From Methanocorpusculum sp. (lineage in GTDB: Archaea > Halobacteriota > Methanomicrobia > Methanomicrobiales > Methanocorpusculaceae), in the NCBI GenBank assembly GCA_017399555.1, contig JAFQBW010000014.1:32009-96008 (forward strand): a DNA stretch of 64,000 nucleotides. The letters run 5' to 3'. Positions 50,526-59,472 of this stretch are shown here, one piece after another. The position numbers were made by a program, and so were the translations under genes. The notes below the pieces were generated by a model that saw nothing but the letters and a program-made list of their open reading frames with translations, was not told the origin of the DNA and made no database searches. The stretch's first letter is position 1; the number at the start of each line of letters is the position of its first letter.

Positions 50526-51674
50526 ATGACATTGCTTCCTTGGATTGAAATCAATAATTTTCGAGGTATTTCTCATCTGCAGTATGAACCAAAACAGGTT
50601 AATCTGCTTATTGGAAGAAATAATTCCGGGAAGTCCACAATTCTTGAGGCAATTTATGCAGTTTTGATGGGCAAGGAAGTTCCGACTATCTTCAATCAGG
50701 GTCGATATCTCAATAGGTATGGAATTAATGTTCATGCTGAACGTGCATCTATTTCAGCTGATAATCATGACTTTTTCATCTCATGCTCTCTCTCTGATTT
50801 GCCCGCTGATTTTTCAGAAAAGATTGTTGAGAAATTAAATCTGGTATTATTCCACAATGCAAAGTTTACGCCATCTCCATTTTACCAGAAGAAGTTTATT
50901 GACTATCTGATAAATTCCAGGATGGTTTCATTTTCTGTATTGGATGGCAATCTTCGATCAATAGATGTAACTCCATATAAAGGATTCTCTGAGAAACTTG
51001 CTGCCGATTCACAGAGTATTTTTGCCGGAGCTGATATTAGCCCTGAAGATTTACAGGAATACCTGTATCAGTTCTGCCGCATGTCATATGGATTTAGTGA
51101 GAACGTAGATGCAAATGTAGGAAACATTCGTTTCATCAACAATTCTGATAAATTGTTCTATCAGGTAACTGCTGACCCGCTTGAGTTGATTGAGTTGGAT
51201 AAGTTTGTCCTGGAACATAATCTGTTACCAAATGTCGAGAGACTGATGGAGGATGGGGTGGTTTACCGTGAGAATGATGAGACGTATTTCCTCCCATATA
51301 CGGTCCATGGAACGGGATTTAGTATTCTCCTGAATCTCATCTCAACAATTCGGCAGTGCCGCGATGGTGTACTATTGATAGAGGAGCCAGAGAATCACAT
51401 GCATCCCGGGTATCTTCAGGTTTTTGTTGAGAATCTGATGTTGCTTGCCAGGAAATTGAATGTACAGGTGTTTCTGACAACACATAGTTATGATTTGATT
51501 GAGGCATTTGCAAACTATTCCCAGTATGATGAAGAGGAAAGTGTGGAGGAGCGGGATTTAATCCAGATTACCCGTATTGTAAAACGTAGGGATGAACATG
51601 AACTCTATAACTACACTCCGTCTGAAGCATTTGCAGAGATGGTTGAGATGAAGATGGATTTACGAGGTACGTAA
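50526..51674 (+). CDS. OLD/AAA15-type ATPase of an ATPase-TOPRIM pair
   Basis: The 382-residue ABC-type ATPase starts WIEINNFRGISHLQY, with Walker A LIGRNNSGKSTI (28-39), a signature-type region GTGFSILLNLIS and Walker B VLLIEEPENHMHP with the H-loop TTHSYDLI. This matches OLD-type and PARIS AriA-type ATPases. In OLD proteins a TOPRIM nuclease follows in the same chain; here it is in the next gene, which overlaps by one base. Such pairs defend against phage by nuclease or toxin release. Which subgroup is not decided from sequence. Confidence 0.85.
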   Translation: MTLLPWIEINNFRGISHLQYEPKQVNLLIGRNNSGKSTILEAIYAVLMGKEVPTIFNQGRYLNRYGINVHAERASISADNHDFFISCSLSDLPADFSEKIVEKLNLVLFHNAKFTPSPFYQKKFIDYLINSRMVSFSVLDGNLRSIDVTPYKGFSEKLAADSQSIFAGADISPEDLQEYLYQFCRMSYGFSENVDANVGNIRFINNSDKLFYQVTADPLELIELDKFVLEHNLLPNVERLMEDGVVYRENDETYFLPYTVHGTGFSILLNLISTIRQCRDGVLLIEEPENHMHPGYLQVFVENLMLLARKLNVQVFLTTHSYDLIEAFANYSQYDEEESVEERDLIQITRIVKRRDEHELYNYTPSEAFAEMVEMKMDLRGT

Positions 51675-52237
51675 TGAGGAAAAAACGCGTTGTCCTTTGT
51701 GAAGGACAACATGATTTGATATTTTTATCACTGCTTTTGGGCGCCGAGAATCAGAGTGTTGTGTCTAAAAACTGGGGTCAGATTTGCGGTGCATCTGATT
51801 TATCTGGGGAAAGTGTTACTATCAAGAATTTTCTGCGGTCTCGCTGTACCGCCTCATATCTTCTCAAGCAGGATGAGAATCGGAATACCTGTATTCATCA
51901 GATGTGGATAATCTACTCATATGAACGTGAGTATCCTATAAAGGTTGTTCTTGATTCTGACAATGGTGTTACACTTGATACACTGAAGAATGAGATGCAT
52001 AAGAAGATGCGCAAAGATTTACTGAATCAGGAATCTTCTAATTTGTTCAGGTTGAAAAAGGAGGAGGAATCTGGTGTTTTCCTCTATCCGGTAACTCTGA
52101 CAAAGGAGGTCAAGAGAGTTACAGGGAAGGCTCTTGATTCTGTTCGTGGAGTTGATTTGCAGAAAGAGATTCTGCAGGAGTTCATATCGAATGCTCCCGA
52201 ATGGGTGCATGAACTCAGGGATTTTCTTCTTCATTAA
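51674..52237 (+). CDS. TOPRIM-type nuclease subunit
   Basis: The 187-residue protein begins RKKRVVLCEGQHDLIFLSLL, with the TOPRIM glutamate in CEGQHD, and VVLDSDNGVTLDTL has the DxD motif near residue 97-99. The middle contains a helical insertion. The layout fits OLD-like or PARIS AriB-like TOPRIM subunits, although it is shorter than usual AriB. It overlaps the ATPase gene by one base (TAATG), so the two are co-translated. Confidence 0.78.
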   Translation: MRKKRVVLCEGQHDLIFLSLLLGAENQSVVSKNWGQICGASDLSGESVTIKNFLRSRCTASYLLKQDENRNTCIHQMWIIYSYEREYPIKVVLDSDNGVTLDTLKNEMHKKMRKDLLNQESSNLFRLKKEEESGVFLYPVTLTKEVKRVTGKALDSVRGVDLQKEILQEFISNAPEWVHELRDFLLH

Positions 52238-52324
52238 TCCCTTATCTGTTTTATTTCATGAATCAGATGTGTCATAATGTATCTTGACACATATTTTCCC
52301 GGACTGTTTTATTCACTCAGAGTT

Positions 52325-53062
52325 TTAGCTAAACATATTCCAAAACCACATCCCCCAGAATACCATCGAGAGAGCTGCAGTGGCTAAAAGATATATTATA
52401 TTGTTAAATCTACTCGCCCTTTTCGGTGATACACTAGAAAGAATGTAGCCAATAGCCCAGATTACTGCCTCAGCAACACATGCACTAAATGCAAAGGAAA
52501 ACACCAGCATCACTGTCACAAGAGACATGCCGGAAGTAACAGGTGTAATCAATTCCAGAATGAATACCGCAAGAACACCAATTGTGAGGAACAGAATTAC
52601 ATCCAGTATTGATGATAACGAAGAGTATAGAGTGTACTTCGCTCCCTGTTCTACCAGTAAATTGTCCCAGATTTCTTCCCTGTCCTCCTCACTTACTTCC
52701 TCAGAAAATATCCTAAGTTTCTTTTCATCCAGTTCTTTAAGATTCCATGAAAGCCCGTACTTTGGTGTCAGATACAGGCAGATGTAAAGACCAAAATACT
52801 CCAGGAATACCATAAGAAGTGTACCAAAGAAGATAGTAAATAAACTTGGATCCAGAATCAGTTTATCAGTGTCTGAGGCATAAACTGTAACTAGAAGCGG
52901 CAGGATGATTCCTAAGATACCAATCATAATTCCTGCCTTCTTTCTAAGCTCTAAGGTATTGTCCCAGAGCGCTTCATAGAGTCTTTCAGATATGCTGTGT
53001 GGGGTGTGTTTACGGCATTTTCTGCCGGAATGTCTGCGGCTTGGGAAGAGATAGGGTTTCAT
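52325..53062 (-). CDS. Membrane protein of unknown function (245 residues)
   Basis: The protein has a basic cytoplasmic N-terminus of about 45 residues, then two membrane helices (MIGILGIILPLLVTVYA, FTIFFGTLLMVFLEYFGLY), an acidic loop (DEKKLRIFSEEVSEEDREEI) and three further helices to the C-terminus. No family is recognised. It stands on the minus strand between the TOPRIM gene and the secreted-protein cluster, and its role in the island is unknown. Confidence 0.6.
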   Translation of the reverse strand: MKPYLFPSRRHSGRKCRKHTPHSISERLYEALWDNTLELRKKAGIMIGILGIILPLLVTVYASDTDKLILDPSLFTIFFGTLLMVFLEYFGLYICLYLTPKYGLSWNLKELDEKKLRIFSEEVSEEDREEIWDNLLVEQGAKYTLYSSLSSILDVILFLTIGVLAVFILELITPVTSGMSLVTVMLVFSFAFSACVAEAVIWAIGYILSSVSPKRASRFNNIIYLLATAALSMVFWGMWFWNMFS

Positions 53063-53173
53063 TCTGTATTGTAGATTGGATGATGAACCTGATAAATATA
53101 AGTGATATATCTTATAACGGGAAAAAAGGATGAGAGAGTAAGGTCAGTGTATTTTCATACACTGAAAAAGATT

Positions 53174-53938
53174 TTAAAGCTCTCTTTTTGATTTGTCACT
53201 TGATAAATCTCCATACTTGGTACAGTAGATTTTCAAGGTGTACTGGATTCTGTCAAGATCACCACTTACTTTCTGGGTGGTTACGATACCAGTTAAGGTT
53301 GTCTGTCCATTTACCTGATCAGGAATTACATTACTGGTTGTTGTACTTGTTCTGTCTCCATTGTGGCTGATTGCAAGTAATTCTACGAGATGGCAGGTTG
53401 GTGCATTCTGCTGATCGTAATCAAACCATGCGGACATCCTCGCAGTTGTATGAGCCGGGAAGAACCAATCAGAATCTACATATTCAACAGTGAAAACTGC
53501 AGTTTGTCCTGCAGCACGGTTCATAACAGGAGCAGGAGATACTAAGTTTCGTAAAATTCCTAACGATCCATCTTCATAAATGGTGACTTCTAATCTATCT
53601 CCATAGTTGTACACATAAGTAATACCCCCAGTTGGATGGCTCATTTCAGGGTACTTTTCATGATACTTCTGGATGATTTCATCATGAATCTCAGGAATAG
53701 AATTGTATAATGTCTCTCCCAGTTCTTCCTGTGCTGTTGTACGATTATAACCAGATGGAATTGCTGACTTGTCAAATGTTACTGCCAAATTCAGGTTATC
53801 ATCGCCATAGAGCTGAGTGTTACTTTCATAGAGTCCTACATTTACAGTCTCGGCAGAGACTGCAGGAGATAATGCTAAGCAGATAAATGCTGCCACCATT
53901 ATTCCCAATACCAGTTTTTTATTATGATTCTGTATCAT
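53174..53938 (-). CDS. Secreted protein, paralogue 1 of an island family
   Basis: The 254-residue protein has a clear signal (LVLGIMVAAFICLALSPAVSAE). The mature part holds YVYNYGDRLEVTIYEDGSLG in the middle and RMSAWFDYDQQNAPTCHLVE, then YTLKIYCTKYGDLSSD at the end. The two neighbours at 54,035 and 56,310 share this plan (YGxRL-V, DGSL, WF-Y/FDG). The fold appears beta-rich and extracellular. No function is known. The start is chosen at the ATG preceded by CTTGTT, which the next paralogue shares. Confidence 0.7.
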   Translation of the reverse strand: MIQNHNKKLVLGIMVAAFICLALSPAVSAETVNVGLYESNTQLYGDDNLNLAVTFDKSAIPSGYNRTTAQEELGETLYNSIPEIHDEIIQKYHEKYPEMSHPTGGITYVYNYGDRLEVTIYEDGSLGILRNLVSPAPVMNRAAGQTAVFTVEYVDSDWFFPAHTTARMSAWFDYDQQNAPTCHLVELLAISHNGDRTSTTTSNVIPDQVNGQTTLTGIVTTQKVSGDLDRIQYTLKIYCTKYGDLSSDKSKREL

Positions 53939-54034
53939 AACAAGTAATTAGGTATTGAGAATTGTATTTATTGAGTGTGAGCTTTCTCTAGCAGTATTTT
54001 TTTTATAGCGTGTGTATGAAAAAAAAGTAGTGGG

Positions 54035-54814
54035 TTAGAGTTTTTGTGAATTGGTGTGTACATTTCCGTTGACATCACATACGATTTCTAAGATATAGTG
54101 ACAAATTCCATCCCCACTGCTTATGTATGCAGATTTGAATTCTCCAACTATTTTTTCACTGTATGCTGGCATGTCAACCATTCTTGTTGCAGAATAGATG
54201 ATTTGTCTGTCATCTGGGAATTTGGTTGTTCCAAAGGAGATAAGATGCGGAATTGGATATGAACTTCCATCATATTCAAACCATCCTTTTAATTCAAGGA
54301 TTGTGTGAGGAATCATGAATAAACCATAGTCGGTGATAGTGGCAGTATAGATTCCTGTGCTTTGCGCAGTCGCTGCTCTCGAATACTGTTTACCGATAAA
54401 GTTTGGTAATCCTTCTACCTTCTTAGTTGTGGTAAGTAATGACCCATCTGGATTAAAGGTTACCGTAAGGCGATCGCCATAAATGTAGACATAGGTATTC
54501 CCATCTGCTTGTGGAGTACGGAGTTCAGGATATAAGGAACGGTACTGCAAGATGATTGCCTGATGTACTGTTGGATCTGCAAAATAGAGCATGGCCCCAA
54601 GTTCTTCCTGAAGGGTGAGACGAGTTGCTGCGTTTGCTGTATTAATGTTTACTGCTTGCAGAACAATAGGTTCAAATTCTCCATAGAGATCGGAGTCTTC
54701 AACATACAGTTCTTTGGTGACTGTTTCAGCAGCCACTGCCTGGCTAAATACCATGCATACGAGCGCTACAATGAGCACTCCAAAAATCCATTTTCTCATA
54801 TGATTTATCATCAT
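54035..54814 (-). CDS. Secreted protein, paralogue 2 of an island family
   Basis: The 259-residue protein has a signal peptide (WIFGVLIVALVCMVFSQAVAAE), LTLQEELGAMLYFADPTVHQ (matching TAQEELGETLYNSIPEIHDE of paralogue 1), YVYIYGDRLTVTFNPDGSL, and LKGWFEYDGSSYPIPHL. Relationship to paralogue 1 is clear over the whole length. Function is unknown. Confidence 0.7.
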   Translation of the reverse strand: MMINHMRKWIFGVLIVALVCMVFSQAVAAETVTKELYVEDSDLYGEFEPIVLQAVNINTANAATRLTLQEELGAMLYFADPTVHQAIILQYRSLYPELRTPQADGNTYVYIYGDRLTVTFNPDGSLLTTTKKVEGLPNFIGKQYSRAATAQSTGIYTATITDYGLFMIPHTILELKGWFEYDGSSYPIPHLISFGTTKFPDDRQIIYSATRMVDMPAYSEKIVGEFKSAYISSGDGICHYILEIVCDVNGNVHTNSQKL

Positions 54815-54943
54815 AACAAGAGATTATAGATGCAGAAATTTATTTTAAATCTGTGAGCGTACTATAGAATATCTTCAGCATTTTAGAAGTGCTAGAATAG
54901 GTTTAAAGTATTTATATTGTGATTTATTCAATAGGATGATATT

Positions 54944-55414
54944 ATGAGTATGAAGTGGCATTCTGTTGTTATTGGAGTAGTTCTCCTTCTCTCTGCCTGT
55001 ACACTCCCAGTATCTGCAATTGATTCACTGGAGGTCGAGATAGTAGAATTAGAATATCCCATCATCCCGATGGTAGTAGAGGAATTAATTGAACCGGCTT
55101 CTTCTATTTCATCATCAATTATGCAGGGACAAACACGCTATCTTAATCATTATGTTGCTCCAGACTCTACAAGAATGGATATTGAGTTATCATGGACATT
55201 ACCTCCAAATTATAATTCCCTGAAATTAAAGGTAATTAATCCACGAGGTCTTACTGTATCAGAGTTTGATGATACTTATGAGTCACAGATTCCAAACGGA
55301 TCAATTATATTATTGCTTGAATATGATAATCTTCCAGGTCTGTGGCGCATAGAGGTATTTGGAGAGAGTGTCACTGGATTGCAGTCATTTGATTTAATAG
55401 TTAACAGTTACTGA
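54944..55414 (+). CDS. Secreted beta-rich protein
   Basis: The 156-residue protein has a signal (VVIGVVLLLSACTLPVSA) and one beta-sandwich-like domain (TRMDIELSWTLPPNYNSLKL, GLWRIEVFGESVTG), resembling pre-peptidase C-terminal-type domains. It is expressed from a TATA-like TTTATATTG region at about 54,910, divergent from paralogue 2. The regulator gene follows after 10 nt, so they are co-transcribed. Function is unknown, but it may be the sensor half of the regulator next to it. Confidence 0.65.
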   Translation: MSMKWHSVVIGVVLLLSACTLPVSAIDSLEVEIVELEYPIIPMVVEELIEPASSISSSIMQGQTRYLNHYVAPDSTRMDIELSWTLPPNYNSLKLKVINPRGLTVSEFDDTYESQIPNGSIILLLEYDNLPGLWRIEVFGESVTGLQSFDLIVNSY

Positions 55415-55424
55415 ATATAGTGAT

Positions 55425-56249
55425 ATGTTACCCTATCGTTATGTGACTGTATTGCTTCTTCTTTCTATCATATTAGTGGGCACATCTTGTGGTGCAATTG
55501 AAGGAGTGGTACATTACCCTCTATCTGGAGTTACAGTAATGCCAGGTAATACACATATTATTTCAGATGAAACTGATGATCCTATAATAGAGGTTACTGA
55601 GTTTGACTTCTCAATACCTTCTTTTGTCTCCTTATTTCTTCACATATTCAATATTCATGATGTACCTGTTTGGGCTGCAGAACTTATTGTCATAATCATA
55701 GGTATCATCACCACTATAATTGGTATAATTACCTCTGGTTACATTATTATTCTCTATACGCGGCGAAAACTTTCTGATAATCCTGATGCTCGGCACATGC
55801 TTATCCTTGCTTATCTTGAAGAACACCCGGGAGCACAGCAAATCGATATCATCAAAGCTACCGGTTTTTCCCGTGGTTCTGTATCCCATAATCTCAGGCG
55901 TCTGATACGTGAACTGAAAATCTACAAAACTGGAGATAAGCTTGTTCGTTACTACCCTGCAGGCACATTCCCAACTGAAAAGGATAGTAAGGCATGGAAA
56001 CTTCTGGTAAATGAAAACAGAAAGTGCATATTCCAAACCATTCTGAAAAATCCCGGAATCTCCCAAAAACAGATTTCCGATGAGACTCAGATTCCTATAA
56101 CTACCCTTCGCTGGCATCTGGATAAACTGGAAAAGGAAAATCTAATTCGGGTTGAGGTTTGTCAGCATATTACTAGATATTCAGTAAATCCATATTTCTT
56201 CGGACAGTACATGAGTCTTTCTGGCTCTGAAGTTATTGTGGATGGATAA
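55425..56249 (+). CDS. Membrane-anchored regulator with two winged-helix domains
   Basis: The 274-residue protein has a signal-like first helix (VTVLLLLSIILVGTSCG), an extracytoplasmic segment to about residue 85, one strong membrane helix (ELIVIIIGIITTIIGIITSG) and a cytoplasmic part with two winged helices: HPGAQQIDIIKATGFSRGSV (about 140-175) and NPGISQKQISDETQIPITTL (about 205-245). This is a one-component signal-transduction design that methanogens use often. Its likely targets are the neighbouring secreted-protein genes. It lies 10 nt after the secreted beta-rich protein. Confidence 0.82.
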   Translation: MLPYRYVTVLLLLSIILVGTSCGAIEGVVHYPLSGVTVMPGNTHIISDETDDPIIEVTEFDFSIPSFVSLFLHIFNIHDVPVWAAELIVIIIGIITTIIGIITSGYIIILYTRRKLSDNPDARHMLILAYLEEHPGAQQIDIIKATGFSRGSVSHNLRRLIRELKIYKTGDKLVRYYPAGTFPTEKDSKAWKLLVNENRKCIFQTILKNPGISQKQISDETQIPITTLRWHLDKLEKENLIRVEVCQHITRYSVNPYFFGQYMSLSGSEVIVDG

Positions 56250-56309
56250 ATTGAACAGTGCTAGTTTATGCTCAATATATTTAATATAATCTGCATCTGA
56301 TTATCACCC

Positions 56310-57338
56310 ATGAAGATAATACTAAGAATTATTTTGTTTGGATTATTGGTTTTTTCTGTGTATGCTGCAGGTGCATCTGCAGTAGATACATATTTCACAG
56401 AAGATACTATTTTCTATGGAGACTCAACCTTCAAAGAGAAAACAGGAGATACACTCGATGAACAACTATTCTTTTCAAATCCATCGGAGCACGATGAGAT
56501 TGTAAAGGAATATTTGTCCACAAATCGTGGAATGAAACCCGGTGTTTATACATATGGGGAACGTCTCAAAGTAACTTCTTTTGAAGATGGTACACTTTCA
56601 ATCGTTACTGTCAGAATCAGTGAAAATACTGATACTAATCAGATGTCATTCTTCCCGAAACTGCTGGCATTCTTTGGATTCCATAAAACAACGGATATTT
56701 ATACCGTAACTAGGACTGATTATACCTCTGCGGGAGACGTGTTAATAAAAGTCTCCCTTTCCGGATGGTTTGAAACAGGACCATTCCTCCCCATAAAAGC
56801 TCACTTTGTAACCTTCAAACCAGAATATATTGCAGAGGAATTTAATCTTCTCACCATAAACGGCGGAGCTTCCCCAACAACGAAGATCTCAGGTTCTCTT
56901 ATCATAGAAGAAGGTGAGATAGTCTCATCGTACAATCTTATCGGAGTGTGGAATGGAGGTTTCCACTACAGTGACAGTGTCAGTCACCCCGAGTTGTCAC
57001 CTACAGAAGGTGAAACTGGGGTTTACCGTGTTTCCTTTGAAGACACTGATGCAGACACGACTGCAGAAATGTCTGTATGGTTCTCTTTCGATGGAAAAAC
57101 CTCTCCAAAAGCCCATGTTACAGATATCCATGGCATCTCTCACAAGGGGAAACATGACTGTATAGCATCCTATACCATAGACGAAGATGGAGAAAACGGG
57201 CAGACCATCGTCACCGGAACCGTCACCGCGAGAAATACCAAAGACTCAGAAGATGTTATTATCTACACTCTCAAGGTTTACTGTACTAAATATGGTGACA
57301 TTGATGAAAGTACTACAAAACAGATATTGTCAAATTGA
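56310..57338 (+). CDS. Secreted protein, paralogue 3 with duplicated domain
   Basis: The 342-residue protein has a signal peptide (IILFGLLVFSVYAAGASA) and shares YTYGERLKVTSFEDGTLS and, near the end, YTLKVYCTKYGDIDEST with paralogues 1 and 2. Two copies of the WF-containing beta domain are present: VSLSGWFETGPFLPIKAHFV and MSVWFSFDGKTSPKAHVTD. The tandem repeat makes it about 90 residues longer. Function is unknown. Confidence 0.7.
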   Translation: MKIILRIILFGLLVFSVYAAGASAVDTYFTEDTIFYGDSTFKEKTGDTLDEQLFFSNPSEHDEIVKEYLSTNRGMKPGVYTYGERLKVTSFEDGTLSIVTVRISENTDTNQMSFFPKLLAFFGFHKTTDIYTVTRTDYTSAGDVLIKVSLSGWFETGPFLPIKAHFVTFKPEYIAEEFNLLTINGGASPTTKISGSLIIEEGEIVSSYNLIGVWNGGFHYSDSVSHPELSPTEGETGVYRVSFEDTDADTTAEMSVWFSFDGKTSPKAHVTDIHGISHKGKHDCIASYTIDEDGENGQTIVTGTVTARNTKDSEDVIIYTLKVYCTKYGDIDESTTKQILSN

Positions 57339-57468
57339 AAATATACTTTTTTCCGATAATAACACATATCAACCATAAGAGATACTATATGAAATATTTT
57401 CCTCCTGATATTCTGATAATAGGTTCAATATCATATACTTGTATGATTATCAGTTGAATCTAATATGC

Positions 57469-58422
57469 ATGGTTATTTCATTAGAGAACGAAATCACTAA
57501 CTATTTGTCTCGATGTCGATTCCAAAAAAAATTAAGTCCTCATTCTGAAAAAGCATATCGTATTGATTTAATACAATTTTCTGAATTTATATCATATGAA
57601 ACAACTGGTGAACTCAATCGTGAAAATATATCTAGTTTCATTTTTAAAATACAGAGTTCATATAAACCCAAGACAGTAAAAAGAAAAATTGCATCACTTC
57701 GTGCTTTTTTTAATAATCTTGTATTTGAAGGACTACTTGACGAAAATCCGTTAGTAAGAATTAATTTGAGATTCAGAGAACCTTTTGTATTGCCAAAAAC
57801 AATTGCCTTATCGGATGTTCAAAAAATATTTGAAGTACTATATTCTGAACTTGAGTGTAAATCACTGCTATCTGTAAATAATTATGAAGTAATAATAAGA
57901 GATATTGCAATATTGGAACTACTATTTTCTACAGGTATTCGTATTTCTGAATTATGTTCTCTTACAGTAAGCGATATTAATCTAATTACTGGGGTGGTAA
58001 CTATTCATGGAAAAGGAGCAAAAGAACGATTAGTCTATATTGGTAATAAAAATGTTGTATCGGCCATTCGTGAATATTATTCTATTCGTATTCAAAAATT
58101 AACTCAGACTCCATTTTTCTTTATAAATAGACTAGGTAATCGTCTATCAGAACAATCAGTCAGATGCATGATTAGAAGGTGTACAAGTAAAGCAATGGTT
58201 AAACAACATATTACACCACATATGTTTCGCCATTCCTTTGCTACATTGCTTTTAGATGAGGGTGTTGATATCAGGTATATTCAAAAAATATTGGGACATA
58301 CATCGATTGTCACAACCCAGATATACACTCATGTTTCTTCTAGTAAACAAAAAGAAATTTTAACTGAAAAGAATCCTCGAAATAAATTGCAGGTTGGACA
58401 GAGTAATGGGATGGATAACTGA
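57469..58422 (+). CDS. Tyrosine recombinase (XerA/integrase type)
   Basis: The 317-residue recombinase has a complete catalytic set: Arg157 in STGIRISEL, Lys in HGKGAKERL, His251 and Arg254 in HMFRHSFAT, His276 in LGHTS and Tyr286 in TTQIYTH. The N-terminal SAM-like core-binding domain (SEKAYRIDLIQFSEFIS) is also present. The frame extends ten codons upstream; the ATG at 57469 gives the usual N-terminus. It may have mobilised part of this island. No paired attachment sites were found by eye. Confidence 0.9.
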   Translation: MVISLENEITNYLSRCRFQKKLSPHSEKAYRIDLIQFSEFISYETTGELNRENISSFIFKIQSSYKPKTVKRKIASLRAFFNNLVFEGLLDENPLVRINLRFREPFVLPKTIALSDVQKIFEVLYSELECKSLLSVNNYEVIIRDIAILELLFSTGIRISELCSLTVSDINLITGVVTIHGKGAKERLVYIGNKNVVSAIREYYSIRIQKLTQTPFFFINRLGNRLSEQSVRCMIRRCTSKAMVKQHITPHMFRHSFATLLLDEGVDIRYIQKILGHTSIVTTQIYTHVSSSKQKEILTEKNPRNKLQVGQSNGMDN

Positions 58423-58507
58423 TAATTTACTATTATCTTACGTTAGCTGTATCATTGTGAGTCTGTTACCAATCTCACGATTTATTGAATACAAGGCGGT
58501 GATGTAA

Positions 58508-59470
58508 TTGAAAGATATTCTGCTAAGTGTAATTATTCCTGTATTAAATGTTGAAAAATACATTGGACGATGTTTGGAATCAATACTAAATCAAAGTCTG
58601 AAGCAGATTGAAATTCTCGTTATAGATGATGGTTCGATAGATAACACATGTGAAATAGTAAAACGATATACACATAAATACAATAACTGTTTCTTAGTTA
58701 GGGACACGTTGAATAAGGGAGTCGGGCAAGCGAGAAATGAGGGGCTTGTTCGGGCAAGAGGAGAGTATATTGCATTCTTGGATGCTGATGATTGGGTGGA
58801 TTCTGATACCTATCTATTACTTGTTGATTCCATATATAAATATGAATCTGACATTGCTATTTGTGGAATAAAAACAGAATATGACAACCTTGCAAGTTCA
58901 AAAATGAGGTATAACTATAGACACGACAATAATTTAACCGGGAGATATGCATTACGTTTGTTGGCACATGTTTCATCTAGTGATATTTATATCAGCCCTA
59001 TGGTTGGTAATAAAGTGTATAGAAAATCATTTTTAGATGAATATAACATTAGATTTCCCAATATCTCTTTTGGTGAAGATGATGTATTTGCATTTGTAAC
59101 ACTATTACATGCTAATAAAATATCAATTGTTCCAGATGTCTATTTTCACTATTATCAACGTATGAACTCACTAATGCATTCTTTTTCATATAAACATATA
59201 GATGATTTTATTCAGGCAATGAAACTTATTCGTGAGTATTTGAATGCTTACAATCTATATGGTGAATATAAGGAAGAATATTATGCCTTCTTTGAAAAAT
59301 GTTTTGCGTCAATGCTTGATGTATTGTTCCAAGCAGAACAAAACAATCTTACCCAAAAGAGATATTTACATTACTTCTTTGAAAAATTCAAAGATGTATT
59401 CTCTGTTCATGATTATATTGATTATATTGATCTAAATCGTATTCGTCAAGCATTACGACCATACAAATAA
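58508..59470 (+). CDS. Family 2 glycosyltransferase
   Basis: The 320-residue enzyme has the GT-A fold: LLSVIIPVLNVEKYIGRCLE, VIDDGSIDNT, NKGVGQARNEG and FLDADDWVD (DxD near residues 92-95). It would transfer an activated sugar to a surface or lipid-linked glycan; no partner genes adjoin it, so it is probably cargo of the island. The start is a TTG at 58508 with GGTGATG upstream; a later start is unlikely because the first strand would be cut. Confidence 0.88.
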   Translation: MKDILLSVIIPVLNVEKYIGRCLESILNQSLKQIEILVIDDGSIDNTCEIVKRYTHKYNNCFLVRDTLNKGVGQARNEGLVRARGEYIAFLDADDWVDSDTYLLLVDSIYKYESDIAICGIKTEYDNLASSKMRYNYRHDNNLTGRYALRLLAHVSSSDIYISPMVGNKVYRKSFLDEYNIRFPNISFGEDDVFAFVTLLHANKISIVPDVYFHYYQRMNSLMHSFSYKHIDDFIQAMKLIREYLNAYNLYGEYKEEYYAFFEKCFASMLDVLFQAEQNNLTQKRYLHYFFEKFKDVFSVHDYIDYIDLNRIRQALRPYK

Positions 59471-59472
59471 AT

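Noticed and set aside
50376..50735. 119-residue minus-strand open frame before the ATPase gene
   Set aside because: It overlaps the start of a well-supported ATPase gene and has no motif.
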